Source: Suilimivivens sp009774465 (lineage in GTDB: Bacteria; Bacillota; Clostridia; Lachnospirales; Lachnospiraceae). Taken from it: a stretch of 64,000 bases of DNA. The stretch's first letter is position 1; each line of letters begins with the position of its first letter. Both the position numbers and the translations under genes were made by a program. Positions 52,801-60,744 of the stretch are shown piece after piece. Below the pieces are notes generated by a model. It saw only the letters and a program-made list of their open reading frames with translations. It did not search any database and was not told the DNA's origin. The stretch is from NCBI GenBank assembly GCA_947382645.1, contig CANDAE010000004.1:124001-188000 (forward strand), read 5' to 3'.

Positions 52801-54490
52801 TTCCCGTGGTTCTGTGGGATCTTCTTTAGTGGCGTTTATGGCAGGAATTACAGAGGTTAATTCTTTGAGCGCCCATTACAGATGCCCCAATTGCTATTAC
52901 AGTGATTTTGACTCCCCGGAGGTAAAGGCATATGCGGGAAATGCAGGCTGTGATATGCCGGATAAAGCATGTCCGGTATGTGGGAAGCCTTTGGTGAAGG
53001 ACGGGTTTGACATTCCTTTTGAGACCTTTCTTGGATTTAAGGGAGATAAAGAACCGGATATTGACCTGAACTTTTCAGGAGAATATCAAAGTAAAGCGCA
53101 TAAGTATACAGAGGTTATTTTTGGAGCAGGACAAACTTATCGCGCCGGAACCATTGCAACTATGGCGGAAAAAATAGCCTTTGGCTATGTAAAAAAATAC
53201 TATGAGGAACGGGAAGAATCAAAGCGTGGCTGTGAAATCAACCGTATTGCAGCAGGATGTACGGGAATCCGAAGAAGTACAGGACAGCATCCCGGAGGCA
53301 TTATTGTGCTTCCCGTGGGAGAGGATATTAATTCCTTTACTCCTGTGCAGCATCCGGCAAATGACATGGAAACCGATATAGTGACCACACATTTTGATTA
53401 TCATTCCATTGACCACAATCTGCTGAAACTTGATATATTAGGACATGATGATCCCACCATGATTCGTATGCTGCAGGATTTGACCGGAATTGATCCCACC
53501 ACAATTCCACTGGATGATACCAAGGTGATGTCACTGTTCCAAAACACCTCTGCGCTTGGCATTACTCCTGATCAGATTAATAACTGTCCGGTAGGATGTC
53601 TTGGAATTCCTGAATTTGGAACAGAATTTGTGATTCAAATGCTTCTTGACACAAAGCCAAAACAGTTTTCCGATTTAATCAGAATTTCCGGTTTAGGTCA
53701 TGGGACAGATGTCTGGCTGGGAAATGCCCAGACGTTGATTATGGAGGGCAAGGCCACCATTTCCACTGCGATCTGCTGTCGTGATGATATTATGATTTAT
53801 CTGATTAATCAGGGAGTAGACAGTGCATTATCCTTTACAATTATGGAAAGCGTCCGTAAAGGAAAAGGGCTGAAAAAAGAGTGGGAAGATGCCATGAAGG
53901 AGAAAGGAGTGCCGGACTGGTACATCTGGTCCTGCAAAAAAATTAAATATATGTTTCCCAAGGCGCACGCGGCGGCATACGTTATGATGGCATGGAGAAT
54001 TGCGTACTGTAAAATCTATTATCCTCTTGCTTATTACGCTGCTTATTTTTCCATTCGTGCCTCGGCTTTTTCCTACGAAATCATGTGCCAGGGGCAGCAG
54101 CATTTAGAGAAGGTGATGACGGATTATAAGAGAAGAAGCGATACCCTTTCTAAAAAGGAACAGGAATCTTTTAAGGATATGAAGATCGTGCAGGAGATGT
54201 ACGCAAGAGGCTTTGACTTTGTTCCCATTGATATTTTTTCGGCACATTCCCGAAACTTTCAGATTGTGGAGGGAAAGCTGATGCCATCATTAAACAGTAT
54301 TGACGGATTGGGGGAAAAAGCGGCGGATGCGATAGTGGAAGCAGCGAAGGATGGACCGTTTCTTTCCAAAGACGATTTCCGTCAGCGCACCAAGGTATCC
54401 AAAACAATTATTGACTTAATGGACAGCCTGCATTTGTTGGGAGAGCTTCCCGAGTCAAACCAGATTAGTTTGTTTGATTTTGTATCATAA
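49877..54490 (+). CDS. polC: DNA polymerase III alpha subunit, Gram-positive type PolC
   Basis: PolC is the main replicative polymerase of low-GC Gram-positives. The 1537-residue protein has an N-terminal domain with a Lys/Gly/Glu-rich variable segment (about 200-275), an OB-fold region (about 310-390), a PHP domain from residue 407 (VELHCHTKMSDMDG) interrupted by the DEDD proofreading exonuclease (FDIETTGFSPVNNRIIEIG, about 515-680), a zinc-binding cysteine set (CPNC at 1003, CPVC about 30 residues on) and the palm with catalytic PDIDLNF (Asp1061, Asp1063). The length is slightly above B. subtilis PolC (1437), mostly from the variable segment. Confidence 0.98.
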   Translation: MAKQFFDVFPTLKLDKKIQDLFEQVMVEKVSATRSREFIRVTMICDYLIPKETIYRVEGEIKKQFFSAHNVTVKLYEKFHLSGQYTPEKLMNAYRDSILLELKNYSPVEYNLFRGADVTFPQENELCITLEDTVPAKEKEAELSRILEKIFNERCGFSIGCQVAYKEKKTGKYKEEDDLKIAHQVAEITQRAFSKAAGEESKAGYVEEASAFGTGENAMSQGAVQKEKTNTNGKMPAGGETKAGSGGTSVESRKKGNVQPFPGNEKKGYRKGEFKRAIKRSDNPDVIYGRDFEEDAIPIEDILGEMGEVVIRGKIINFDLREIKNERTILIFDVTDYTDTMTIKMFVHNDQVAELKDTVKPGNFVKLKGITTIDKFDNELTIGSLSGMKKIPDFTIPRKDNSARKRVELHCHTKMSDMDGVSEAKDIVKRAYKWGHPGIAITDHGVVQAFPDANHVWEDLWKAEKARRKEAGEESPDKQDFFKIIYGMEAYLVDDLKGIVTGESGQDFEADFVVFDIETTGFSPVNNRIIEIGAVKVVKGQIADRFSSFVNPDVPIPFEIEKLTGINDEMVMDAPHITQVLPEFLSFCGDAVLVAHNANFDMSFIKENALRQNIRKKFTYVDTVGIARILLPHQAKHTLDAVAKTLGVSLENHHRAVDDAQATAEIFVKFIPMLKEKGADTLAKVNVMGDSSPEIIKKLPSYHAIILAANNVGRENLYTLVSESHLTYFNKRPRVPKSLLLKYREGLILGSACEAGELYRALLEGKPDTEIARLVNFYDYLEIQPLGNNNFMIESEKVPSINSMEDIMNVNRKIVELGEEFNKPVVATCDVHFLDPEDEIYRRIIMAGRRFLDADNQAPLYFRTTEEMLEEFAYLGSEKAEEVVITNTNKIADRIDVMAPVRPDKCPPVIPDSDKTLTDICYGRAHELYGEELPQIVKDRLEKELHSIITNGFAVMYIIAQKLVWKSVEDGYLVGSRGSVGSSLVAFMAGITEVNSLSAHYRCPNCYYSDFDSPEVKAYAGNAGCDMPDKACPVCGKPLVKDGFDIPFETFLGFKGDKEPDIDLNFSGEYQSKAHKYTEVIFGAGQTYRAGTIATMAEKIAFGYVKKYYEEREESKRGCEINRIAAGCTGIRRSTGQHPGGIIVLPVGEDINSFTPVQHPANDMETDIVTTHFDYHSIDHNLLKLDILGHDDPTMIRMLQDLTGIDPTTIPLDDTKVMSLFQNTSALGITPDQINNCPVGCLGIPEFGTEFVIQMLLDTKPKQFSDLIRISGLGHGTDVWLGNAQTLIMEGKATISTAICCRDDIMIYLINQGVDSALSFTIMESVRKGKGLKKEWEDAMKEKGVPDWYIWSCKKIKYMFPKAHAAAYVMMAWRIAYCKIYYPLAYYAAYFSIRASAFSYEIMCQGQQHLEKVMTDYKRRSDTLSKKEQESFKDMKIVQEMYARGFDFVPIDIFSAHSRNFQIVEGKLMPSLNSIDGLGEKAADAIVEAAKDGPFLSKDDFRQRTKVSKTIIDLMDSLHLLGELPESNQISLFDFVS

Positions 54491-54530
54491 ATTAAATACC
54501 CTGCGGGGATAAAAATATGGAGGATTTATT

Positions 54531-54935
54531 ATGTTAAGACAATTATCAATTTTTGCACAGAATAAGAAGGGAACCATGCAGCACATTACAGGGATTCTAA
54601 AGGATGAGGAAGTTAATATCTGGGGTTCGGTAACAAATGACAGTGCGGAATACGGGATTATCCGCATGGTGGTTTCCGATGCGGAGAAGGCAAAAAAAGC
54701 TCTGGAAGAGGCAGGATATTTATGCAAGCTGACGGATGTAATCGGCGTTGAAGTGGAGGATAAGGTTGGTAACTTAAATGCACTGCTCCAGGCACTGTCC
54801 GAAAGCAACATTAATGTAAATTACATTTACCTTTCCTTTAACAGAGATTCCGGCAAACCGGTTATGGTACTCCAGACAGAGGATATTTCCTCGGTGGAAA
54901 GCTGCATTGTGGGGAAAGGATTTCGGGTGGTGTAA
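54531..54935 (+). CDS. Double ACT-domain protein
   Basis: The 134-residue protein contains two ACT domains in tandem: LSIFAQNKKGTMQHITGIL starts the first and VIGVEVEDKVGNLNALLQAL the second. ACT domains bind small ligands, mostly amino acids. No enzymatic domain is attached. In related Firmicutes such proteins are annotated as amino-acid-binding ACT proteins of unknown target. It follows polC by 40 bases, and GGAGG precedes ATG 54531. Confidence 0.88.
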   Translation: MLRQLSIFAQNKKGTMQHITGILKDEEVNIWGSVTNDSAEYGIIRMVVSDAEKAKKALEEAGYLCKLTDVIGVEVEDKVGNLNALLQALSESNINVNYIYLSFNRDSGKPVMVLQTEDISSVESCIVGKGFRVV

Positions 54936-55015
54936 TGCAGGGGACCGGACATAAAACAGATTATGTAACGGTTATAATAAAATAAATGATTTTTGGAAGA
55001 GGGGAGGTGGATATT

Positions 55016-55567
55016 ATGGATGCATTGAGAAAAGAAGAGATTTATACCGTAGATGATATTTATGCCCTGCCAGACGGAGAGAGGGCGGAATTGATTGACG
55101 GAAAAATTTATTATATGGCCCCACCAAGTACAGGACATCAAAGATTAGTACATTTTTTTGACAGAGAAATCGGAAATTATATTCAAAGTAAAAAAGGTGA
55201 ATGTGAGGTGTTTCCAGCGCCATTTGCTGTATTTCTGAATAAGGATGATACAAATTATGTAGAGCCGGATATATCTGTTATTTGTGACAAGGATAAAGTA
55301 ACAGATAAGGGGTGTAACGGAGCACCAGACTGGATTATTGAAATTGTTTCAACCGGCAATAAAGCTATGGATTATTTCACAAAGCTTTTTAAATACCGAA
55401 CCGCCGGTGTCAGAGAATATTGGATTGTTGATCCTGCAAAAGAAATGGTTACAGTATACAGATTTGAAAAGGAAACAATGGAAGAATATTCTTTTAGTGA
55501 GGATGTGCCAGTTGGAATATATGAAGATTTTTCTATAAAAGTACAAAATGAAAAAAGTGATAAATAA
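55016..55567 (+). CDS. Uma2-family (DUF820) putative restriction endonuclease-like protein
   Basis: The 183-residue product from ATG 55016 (GGGGAGGTG upstream) matches the Uma2 family, which has a PD-(D/E)xK nuclease-like fold: YTVDDIYALPDGERAELIDG near the start, VEPDISVICD and PDWIIEIVS as likely metal-site strands, then YFTKLFKYRTAGVREYWIVD. The true substrate of this family is mostly unknown. TATAAT at 54973-54978 lies upstream but has no clear -35 box. Uma2 genes are common as scattered copies. Confidence 0.9.
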   Translation: MDALRKEEIYTVDDIYALPDGERAELIDGKIYYMAPPSTGHQRLVHFFDREIGNYIQSKKGECEVFPAPFAVFLNKDDTNYVEPDISVICDKDKVTDKGCNGAPDWIIEIVSTGNKAMDYFTKLFKYRTAGVREYWIVDPAKEMVTVYRFEKETMEEYSFSEDVPVGIYEDFSIKVQNEKSDK

Positions 55568-55600
55568 AAAAGCACCAGAAACAATTAGTTTAAGGTACTT
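55566..55600 (-). terminator. Terminator after tRNA-Glu (minus strand)
   Basis: On the minus strand AAGTACC (55600-55594) pairs with GGTGCTT (55576-55570), with one T-G pair and a 17-base loop. It is followed by a run of T. It ends the tRNA transcript just after the convergent Uma2 gene. Confidence 0.55.
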
Positions 55601-55631
55601 TCTCGGGTTGGGCTGTTCTAAAAACAGTCAA

Positions 55632-55703
55632 CAGCTCGTAGGGGAATCGAACCCCTGTTTCCGCCGTGAGAGGGCGGCGTCTTAACCGCTTGACCAACGA
55701 GCC
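55632..55703 (-). tRNA. tRNA-Glu, anticodon CUC
   Basis: The minus strand folds as a complete 72-nt tRNA: acceptor stem GGCTCGT with ACGAGCT (one G-U pair at the end), D arm with GGTCAAGCGGTTAAG, anticodon stem CCGCC/GGCGG with loop CTCTCAC (anticodon CTC), and T arm AGGGG-TTCGATT-CCCCT. CCA is not encoded. CTC reads the glutamate codon GAG. The common tRNA-Glu(UUC) must be elsewhere. Confidence 0.95.
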
Positions 55704-55716
55704 ATGTCACTTGATT

Positions 55717-55745
55717 ATTCTATTACAAGTTGACAAATATTGCAA
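55717..55745 (-). promoter_or_regulatory. Promoter of tRNA-Glu (minus strand)
   Basis: On the minus strand TTGCAA (55745-55740), a 17-base spacer and TAGAAT (55722-55717) lie just upstream of the tRNA. The start would be only a few bases before the mature 5' end, as for many tRNA genes. Confidence 0.6.
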
Positions 55746-55762
55746 GTAAAATTTAAAAATTT

Positions 55763-57442
55763 TTATATCAAATCTATCAACACGTGAGCCAGACCGTCAT
55801 GATCGTTATCAAATTCGGTAATGGTTGTGGCGGCCATTTTCACATCTTCACTGCCATTGCACATGGCAATTCCCATTCCGGCGGCTTCAATCATGGAAAT
55901 ATCATTTTGAGCATCTCCGGCGGCCACTGAAAAGTAAGGCCTGATGCCCAGTTTTTCACATAAAAACTTAACAGTAGTACCTTTTCCCGAGGCAGAGGGA
56001 AATAATTCCAGATAATTCGGATTGGAGTAAATCATGGAAATTCCTTCCTTTTCCGCCCAGGGGAGAAGAGAAAGACGAAAATCTTCAAGCCTGTTCAAAT
56101 CTTTCAATTCAACAGCAAGGCATTTGCAGGGCTCTTCCTTTAATACATCCATTACGTGATCACAATAAATAATAGGCGAGTTGCTTGCACGCTGATAGTA
56201 AATAAGCTCTTCATCCTGCCTGGGTGTGATGAGATGGGTGTCTGAATAAGTCTGAATATGAATGCCTGCTTTGATGGCTTCGCTTATAATGTGGTCTGTC
56301 TGCGCCATTGTCAGGGTTATTTTGTGCAGAGTTTTTGCGTTGTCATAGTCATAAATCTGTCCCCCATTGTAGCCTGCCAGATAAATACCGGGAAAATCAA
56401 GGTGCAGGGATTCCTTAACCTGTTTGATGCTGTTGATAGCTCTTCCCGAGCAGAGCACCAGCTTATGGCCGGCCTGACACCATCTGTTTAAAACTTCCCA
56501 GGTGTAATCGCTGATGGAACGTGCACTGTTTAACAAAGTACCGTCCAGATCAGTAAATAAAATTTTAGTGCGTTTAAAATGTTCAGGATGGGAAGCCATC
56601 CATTTTCTCTTTTCCTTTATGTTATCAAGAATATCTTTTGGAATCACAAGATTTCCGTAGCCAACCGCCAGATCCTGCCCCGGTTTGGCGCTTCCATGAA
56701 AGTCCGAACCGCCGCTAATGCAAAGGTCGTACTTGGAAGCAAGAGCGCGCATTTCCCGTTCATCAGCAGAATTGTAGGTGCTGTAAACTGCTTCCAGTCC
56801 CTGCAGCCCCATGTCTTTTAAAATAGAGACAAGCTTGTCTAAACGCTGGCTGCTCATGTGATAAAGCACGGGATGGGCCAGTATGGGAAATCCACCGGCT
56901 TTTAAAATAATTTCCACTGCACGCATGGGCGTGATTTTTTTCCGGGGGACAAAGCAGGGACAGCGGTCGCCGATGTAGCGGTCAAAGGCTTCTTTTAAGC
57001 TTTTTGTATAGCCATGATTTAAAAGGTATCTGGCATAATGTGACCGGGTGATAACGCAGCCCGGAAATTCCCGGATTAACTCTTCATAAGTGACGGGTAT
57101 ACCATGTTCTGTAAGACGCCGGCACATTTCTTTATTACGAATGGTGCGTCCATTTACGAAGCTGGTAAGCCGGCGTTTAAAAAATTCACTGTTATAATCA
57201 ATGTACAGTCCTACAATATGAATATCCCGGCCTTCATACTCGGAAGAAAATTCAATTCCGGGAATCACTTCAATATTTTTTCCTTTTGCTGCTTCCAAGG
57301 CTTCTTCAATGCCGGCAGTAGTGTCGTGGTCAGTCAGCGCGAAAGCGGAAAGCCCCTTTTCCAGGGCATAATCCACTAACTGGGCGGGGGTATAGCTTCC
57401 GTCAGATTTTGTAGAATGTACATGCAGATCAACAATATTCAT
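55763..57442 (-). CDS. Fusion of PHP-domain phosphoesterase and Cof-type HAD phosphatase
   Basis: The 559-residue protein starts at the ATG at 57442 on the minus strand, with GGAG about 8 bases upstream. Residues 1-290 are a PHP domain of the YciV/TrpH type (VDLHVHSTKSDGSYTPAQLV, ALTDHDTTAGI, SGGSDFHGSAKPG). Residues 298-559 are a Cof-type HAD hydrolase (TDLDGTLLNSARSISDYT, VAAGDAQNDISMIEAAGMGI). Both sets of catalytic residues look intact. Likely substrates are nucleotide or sugar phosphates; the pairing suggests successive phosphate-removal steps, which is inference. It follows the ABC-F gene by 13 bases. Confidence 0.9.
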   Translation of the reverse strand: MNIVDLHVHSTKSDGSYTPAQLVDYALEKGLSAFALTDHDTTAGIEEALEAAKGKNIEVIPGIEFSSEYEGRDIHIVGLYIDYNSEFFKRRLTSFVNGRTIRNKEMCRRLTEHGIPVTYEELIREFPGCVITRSHYARYLLNHGYTKSLKEAFDRYIGDRCPCFVPRKKITPMRAVEIILKAGGFPILAHPVLYHMSSQRLDKLVSILKDMGLQGLEAVYSTYNSADEREMRALASKYDLCISGGSDFHGSAKPGQDLAVGYGNLVIPKDILDNIKEKRKWMASHPEHFKRTKILFTDLDGTLLNSARSISDYTWEVLNRWCQAGHKLVLCSGRAINSIKQVKESLHLDFPGIYLAGYNGGQIYDYDNAKTLHKITLTMAQTDHIISEAIKAGIHIQTYSDTHLITPRQDEELIYYQRASNSPIIYCDHVMDVLKEEPCKCLAVELKDLNRLEDFRLSLLPWAEKEGISMIYSNPNYLELFPSASGKGTTVKFLCEKLGIRPYFSVAAGDAQNDISMIEAAGMGIAMCNGSEDVKMAATTITEFDNDHDGLAHVLIDLI

Positions 57443-57455
57443 AGTAAGCTCCAGA

Positions 57456-59093
57456 TTAATTATCGTCTTCCTCAGCCTGTTTTGTATAAACAGTACGTTT
57501 TCTTGCCATTTCATCACTTTCCAGATATTCATCATAAGAAGTGATTTTATCAATCAGGCTGCCATCCGGCAGAATTTCCATAATGCGGTTTGCCGTTGTC
57601 TGGACAAACTGATGGTCATGGCAGGCGAAAAGTGCAACGCCGGGGAATTTAATCAGTCCATTGTTAAGTGCAGTGATGGCCTCCATATCCAGATGGTTGG
57701 TAGGTTCATCCAAAATCAGGCAGTTGGCGCCGCTGATCATCATTTTAGACAACAGACAGCGTACCTTTTCTCCACCGGATAAAACTTTCACTTTTTTAAC
57801 ACCGTCTTCACCAGCAAACAGCATACGTCCCAGAAAGCCGCGTACATAAGTAACATCCTTAATTGCGGAGTATCCGGTGAGCCAGTCAACGATGGTATAG
57901 TCATTGTCAAATTCTTCGGTGCTGTCTTTGGGAAAGTAAGCCTGAGATGTGGTAACACCCCATTTAAAACTGCCTTCGTCCGGTTCCATTTCGCCCATAA
58001 GGATTTGGAAAAGAGTGGTTTTTGCCAGCTCATTTCCTCCTACAAAGGCAATTTTATCGTCGTGTCCTACAATAAAGGAAATATTGTTCAGCACTTTTTC
58101 TCCGTTAACTGTTTTGGAAATACCCTCCACCATCAAAACTTCATTGCCAATTTCACGTTCCGGACGGAAGTCAATATAAGGATATTTTCTGCTGGAAGGT
58201 TTAATTTCATCCAGTTCAATTTTTTCCAGAGCACGTTTTCTGCTGGTAGCCTGTTTGGACTTGGAAGCATTGGCGGAAAAACGGGAAATAAATTCCTGCA
58301 GTTCCTTGATTTTTTCTTCTTTTTTCTTGTTGGCTTCCTTCATCTGTTTAATTAAAAGCTGGCTGGATTCATACCAGAAATCATAATTACCGGCATAAAG
58401 CTGAATCTTTCCATAATCAATATCAGCGGTATGGGTACAGACTTTATTTAAGAAATAACGGTCATGGGATACCACAATTACGGTATTTTCAAAGTTAATC
58501 AGGAACTCTTCCAGCCATGCAATGGCATCTAAATCCAAATGGTTGGTAGGCTCATCCAAAAGGAGGATATCAGGATTTCCAAAAAGGGCTTTGGCGAGAA
58601 GCACCTTTACCTTTTCATTGCCGTTTAAATCCTTCATAACAGCATAGTGAATGGAGGTGTCAATTCCCAATCCGTTTAACAGGGTGGCGGCGTTTGACTC
58701 GGCTTCCCAGCCATCCATTTCAGCAAATTCGCCTTCTAATTCACTGGCACGAATGCCATCTTCATCTGTAAAATCCTCTTTGGCATAAATGGCGTCTTTT
58801 TCTTTCATGATCTGGTAGAGACGCTCATTTCCCATAATAACCACATCCATAACAGGGAAAGTATCGTATTTAAAGTGATCCTGTTCCAGTACGGAGAGTC
58901 TTTGACCGGGAGTGATGGCAATGTCTCCCTTAGTGGTTTCAAGCTGACCGGAAAGGATTTTTAAAAAGGTGGATTTTCCTGCACCGTTTGCACCGATAAG
59001 ACCATAACAGTTTCCTTCGGTAAATTTAATATTAACGTCTTCAAATAAGGCTTTTTTTCCTACTCTATAGGTTACATTGTTTGCACTGATCAT
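57456..59093 (-). CDS. ABC-F family ATPase, YkpA/YbiT-like
   Basis: ABC-F proteins bind the ribosome and have two ATPase domains without membrane parts. ATG at 59093 (minus strand) has GAGGAG upstream. The 545-residue protein has Walker A GANGAGKST in the first domain and two LLLDEPTNHLD/LILDEPTNHLD Walker B motifs. The first signature reads LNGNEK rather than LSGGE, and the second P-loop reads GGNELAKTT; both deviations are, to my memory, usual in the YkpA/YbiT branch. The second domain has an intact LSGGEK. The linker (about 235-320) is the Lys/Glu-rich helix pair that reaches the ribosome. A specific function is unknown. Confidence 0.93.
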   Translation of the reverse strand: MISANNVTYRVGKKALFEDVNIKFTEGNCYGLIGANGAGKSTFLKILSGQLETTKGDIAITPGQRLSVLEQDHFKYDTFPVMDVVIMGNERLYQIMKEKDAIYAKEDFTDEDGIRASELEGEFAEMDGWEAESNAATLLNGLGIDTSIHYAVMKDLNGNEKVKVLLAKALFGNPDILLLDEPTNHLDLDAIAWLEEFLINFENTVIVVSHDRYFLNKVCTHTADIDYGKIQLYAGNYDFWYESSQLLIKQMKEANKKKEEKIKELQEFISRFSANASKSKQATSRKRALEKIELDEIKPSSRKYPYIDFRPEREIGNEVLMVEGISKTVNGEKVLNNISFIVGHDDKIAFVGGNELAKTTLFQILMGEMEPDEGSFKWGVTTSQAYFPKDSTEEFDNDYTIVDWLTGYSAIKDVTYVRGFLGRMLFAGEDGVKKVKVLSGGEKVRCLLSKMMISGANCLILDEPTNHLDMEAITALNNGLIKFPGVALFACHDHQFVQTTANRIMEILPDGSLIDKITSYDEYLESDEMARKRTVYTKQAEEDDN

Positions 59094-59160
59094 TTTGTAA
59101 ACTCCTCTCAATTAATCATGGACATAATAATAAAAGGTACCTCTGTTACCTCACATTAAC

Positions 59161-59190
59161 CTATTTTACAGTAAAATAGTGAATTTGCAA
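59161..59190 (-). promoter_or_regulatory. Promoter of the ABC-F gene with overlapping palindrome
   Basis: On the minus strand TTGCAA (59190-59185) and TAAAAT (59168-59163) are 16 bases apart. A perfect 19-base inverted repeat, CTATTTTA-CAG-TAAAATAG (59161-59179), covers the -10 box and could be an operator. No regulator was identified. Confidence 0.5.
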
Positions 59191-59293
59191 GGAATTTATG
59201 GAAAAATTCTGTCATTCTGTGATATGATGATATAGAAGTCGGGATTAGGTTTATTAATTTGGAAAAGAAAGAGAAAGGAGTACATTTATATAA

Positions 59294-60601
59294 ATGAAAC
59301 TCAATTACAGGAGAACTTTTTTAATTGGACTGGCCTTTTTGTCAATCAGTGCCTTTTGGCAGATGTATGATAATATTATACCGCTGATTTTACAGGGCAC
59401 ATTTGGACTGGGGGAAACGATCACGGGTGTGATTATGGCGGCGGATAATGTGCTGGCCCTGTTTCTGCTTCCCCTTTTTGGAAGCCTGTCGGATAAGGTA
59501 GATACAAGAATGGGAAAAAGAATGCCCTTCATTACCACCGGCACGATTTTGGCAGTGGTATTTCTGATGCTTCTTTCTGTGGCAGACAGGACGGTTAACC
59601 TGCCGCTATTTGTGGGAGCTTTGTTTATTCTTCTTATCTCTATGGGATTGTACCGCTCGCCGGCGGTAGCCCTTATGCCTGATTTGACGCCCAATAAGCT
59701 GAGAAGTAAGGGGAATGCCATTATTAACCTGATGGGAGCGGTAGGCGGTGTTTACACACTGATTATGATAAAGCTTCTGGTTGGAAAAGGGGAGCATCCT
59801 GATTATATGCCTTTGTTTATCAGTGTTGCGGCTTTAATGGTGATTGCAGTAGGCGTTTTGGCAATTACCATCAATGAAAAGAAAGTAAAGGGCAGGGTAG
59901 AGGCTGAAATCAGAGCATATGAAGAAAAAGCAGGCGTTATCGTAGAAACGGAAGATATTGCAGAAGAAATGCAGGAAAAAGCTGCCATGCCCAAAGAGGT
60001 TAAGCGAAGCATGATGTTTCTGCTGGCATCTATTTTTCTGTGGTTTACCGCATACAATGCAGTTACCACTGCTTTTTCAAGATATACAAAAGTAGTATGG
60101 CATCTGGAGGGCGGAGGCTTTGCAGATTGCCTTATGGTTGCAACGGTGGCGGCAATTATCAGCTACATTCCCATTGGAAATATTTCCAGTAAAATAGGAA
60201 GAAAAAAGACTATCTTAGGCGGAATTATTTTGATGAGCCTGTGCTATGCAGCAGCAGTTTTTGCCACTGCATATCATCCTGTGATCAATGTTGCCTTTGC
60301 GGTAATCGGCATTGGCTGGGCGGCAATCAACGTAAACTCCTATCCTATGATCGTGGAAATGAGTAAAGGATGCGACATTGGAAAATTTACGGGAACCTAC
60401 TATACTTTTTCCATGACAGCACAGATATTTACACCGATTTTATCAGGTTTTCTTTTGGAGAATGTTTCTTATAAAACATTATTTCCCTATGCCCTTGTTT
60501 TTTCAGTTTTGGCATTTATAACAATGCTGCAGGTACATCATGGAGATGCAAGGCCTGATAAAAAGAAGAGTGTGCTTGAGAACTTTGACGTGGATGATTA
60601 G
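59294..60601 (+). CDS. Major facilitator superfamily transporter, SLC45/GPH-like
   Basis: The 435-residue protein has about twelve predicted membrane helices, with a cytoplasmic loop in the middle (about 195-240, charged). It has the MFS-like loop motif GSLSDKVDTRMGKRMPFI after helix 2 and, in the second half, SSKIGRKKTILGG. This pattern resembles the sugar:cation symporter-like and SLC45-type groups, so a sugar substrate is plausible. AAAGGAG is 13 bases before ATG 59294, a slightly long spacing. An extended -10 (TGATATGAT, 59220-59228) lies upstream. Confidence 0.85.
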   Translation: MKLNYRRTFLIGLAFLSISAFWQMYDNIIPLILQGTFGLGETITGVIMAADNVLALFLLPLFGSLSDKVDTRMGKRMPFITTGTILAVVFLMLLSVADRTVNLPLFVGALFILLISMGLYRSPAVALMPDLTPNKLRSKGNAIINLMGAVGGVYTLIMIKLLVGKGEHPDYMPLFISVAALMVIAVGVLAITINEKKVKGRVEAEIRAYEEKAGVIVETEDIAEEMQEKAAMPKEVKRSMMFLLASIFLWFTAYNAVTTAFSRYTKVVWHLEGGGFADCLMVATVAAIISYIPIGNISSKIGRKKTILGGIILMSLCYAAAVFATAYHPVINVAFAVIGIGWAAINVNSYPMIVEMSKGCDIGKFTGTYYTFSMTAQIFTPILSGFLLENVSYKTLFPYALVFSVLAFITMLQVHHGDARPDKKKSVLENFDVDD

Positions 60602-60668
60602 ATTGAAAATACTTAAATGTGAGCAGATTTCCGCACAGGAAGGCTCAGGCAGGAGAGGCGCAGGGATA

Positions 60669-60695
60669 GTGTGAAAAATAAATTTTCACACTTTG
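60669..60695 (+). terminator. Hairpin after the MFS gene, probable terminator
   Basis: GTGTGAAAA (60669-60677) and TTTTCACAC (60683-60691) form a perfect 9-bp stem with a five-base loop ATAAA. Only a short T-rich stretch (TTTGTATTT) follows, so strength is uncertain. Confidence 0.5.
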
Positions 60696-60707
60696 TATTT
60701 GAGCAGT

Positions 60708-60728
60708 ATCGCAGGAAATGCCTGCGAT
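60708..60728. repeat. Small inverted repeat before the GDPD gene
   Basis: ATCGCAGG (60708-60715) and CCTGCGAT (60721-60728) are exact inverted copies around AAATG. It lies 17 bases before the GDPD start and just after another hairpin. It may be an operator or a leader hairpin. Confidence 0.6.
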
Positions 60729-60744
60729 ATGCATGGGGATTAAA

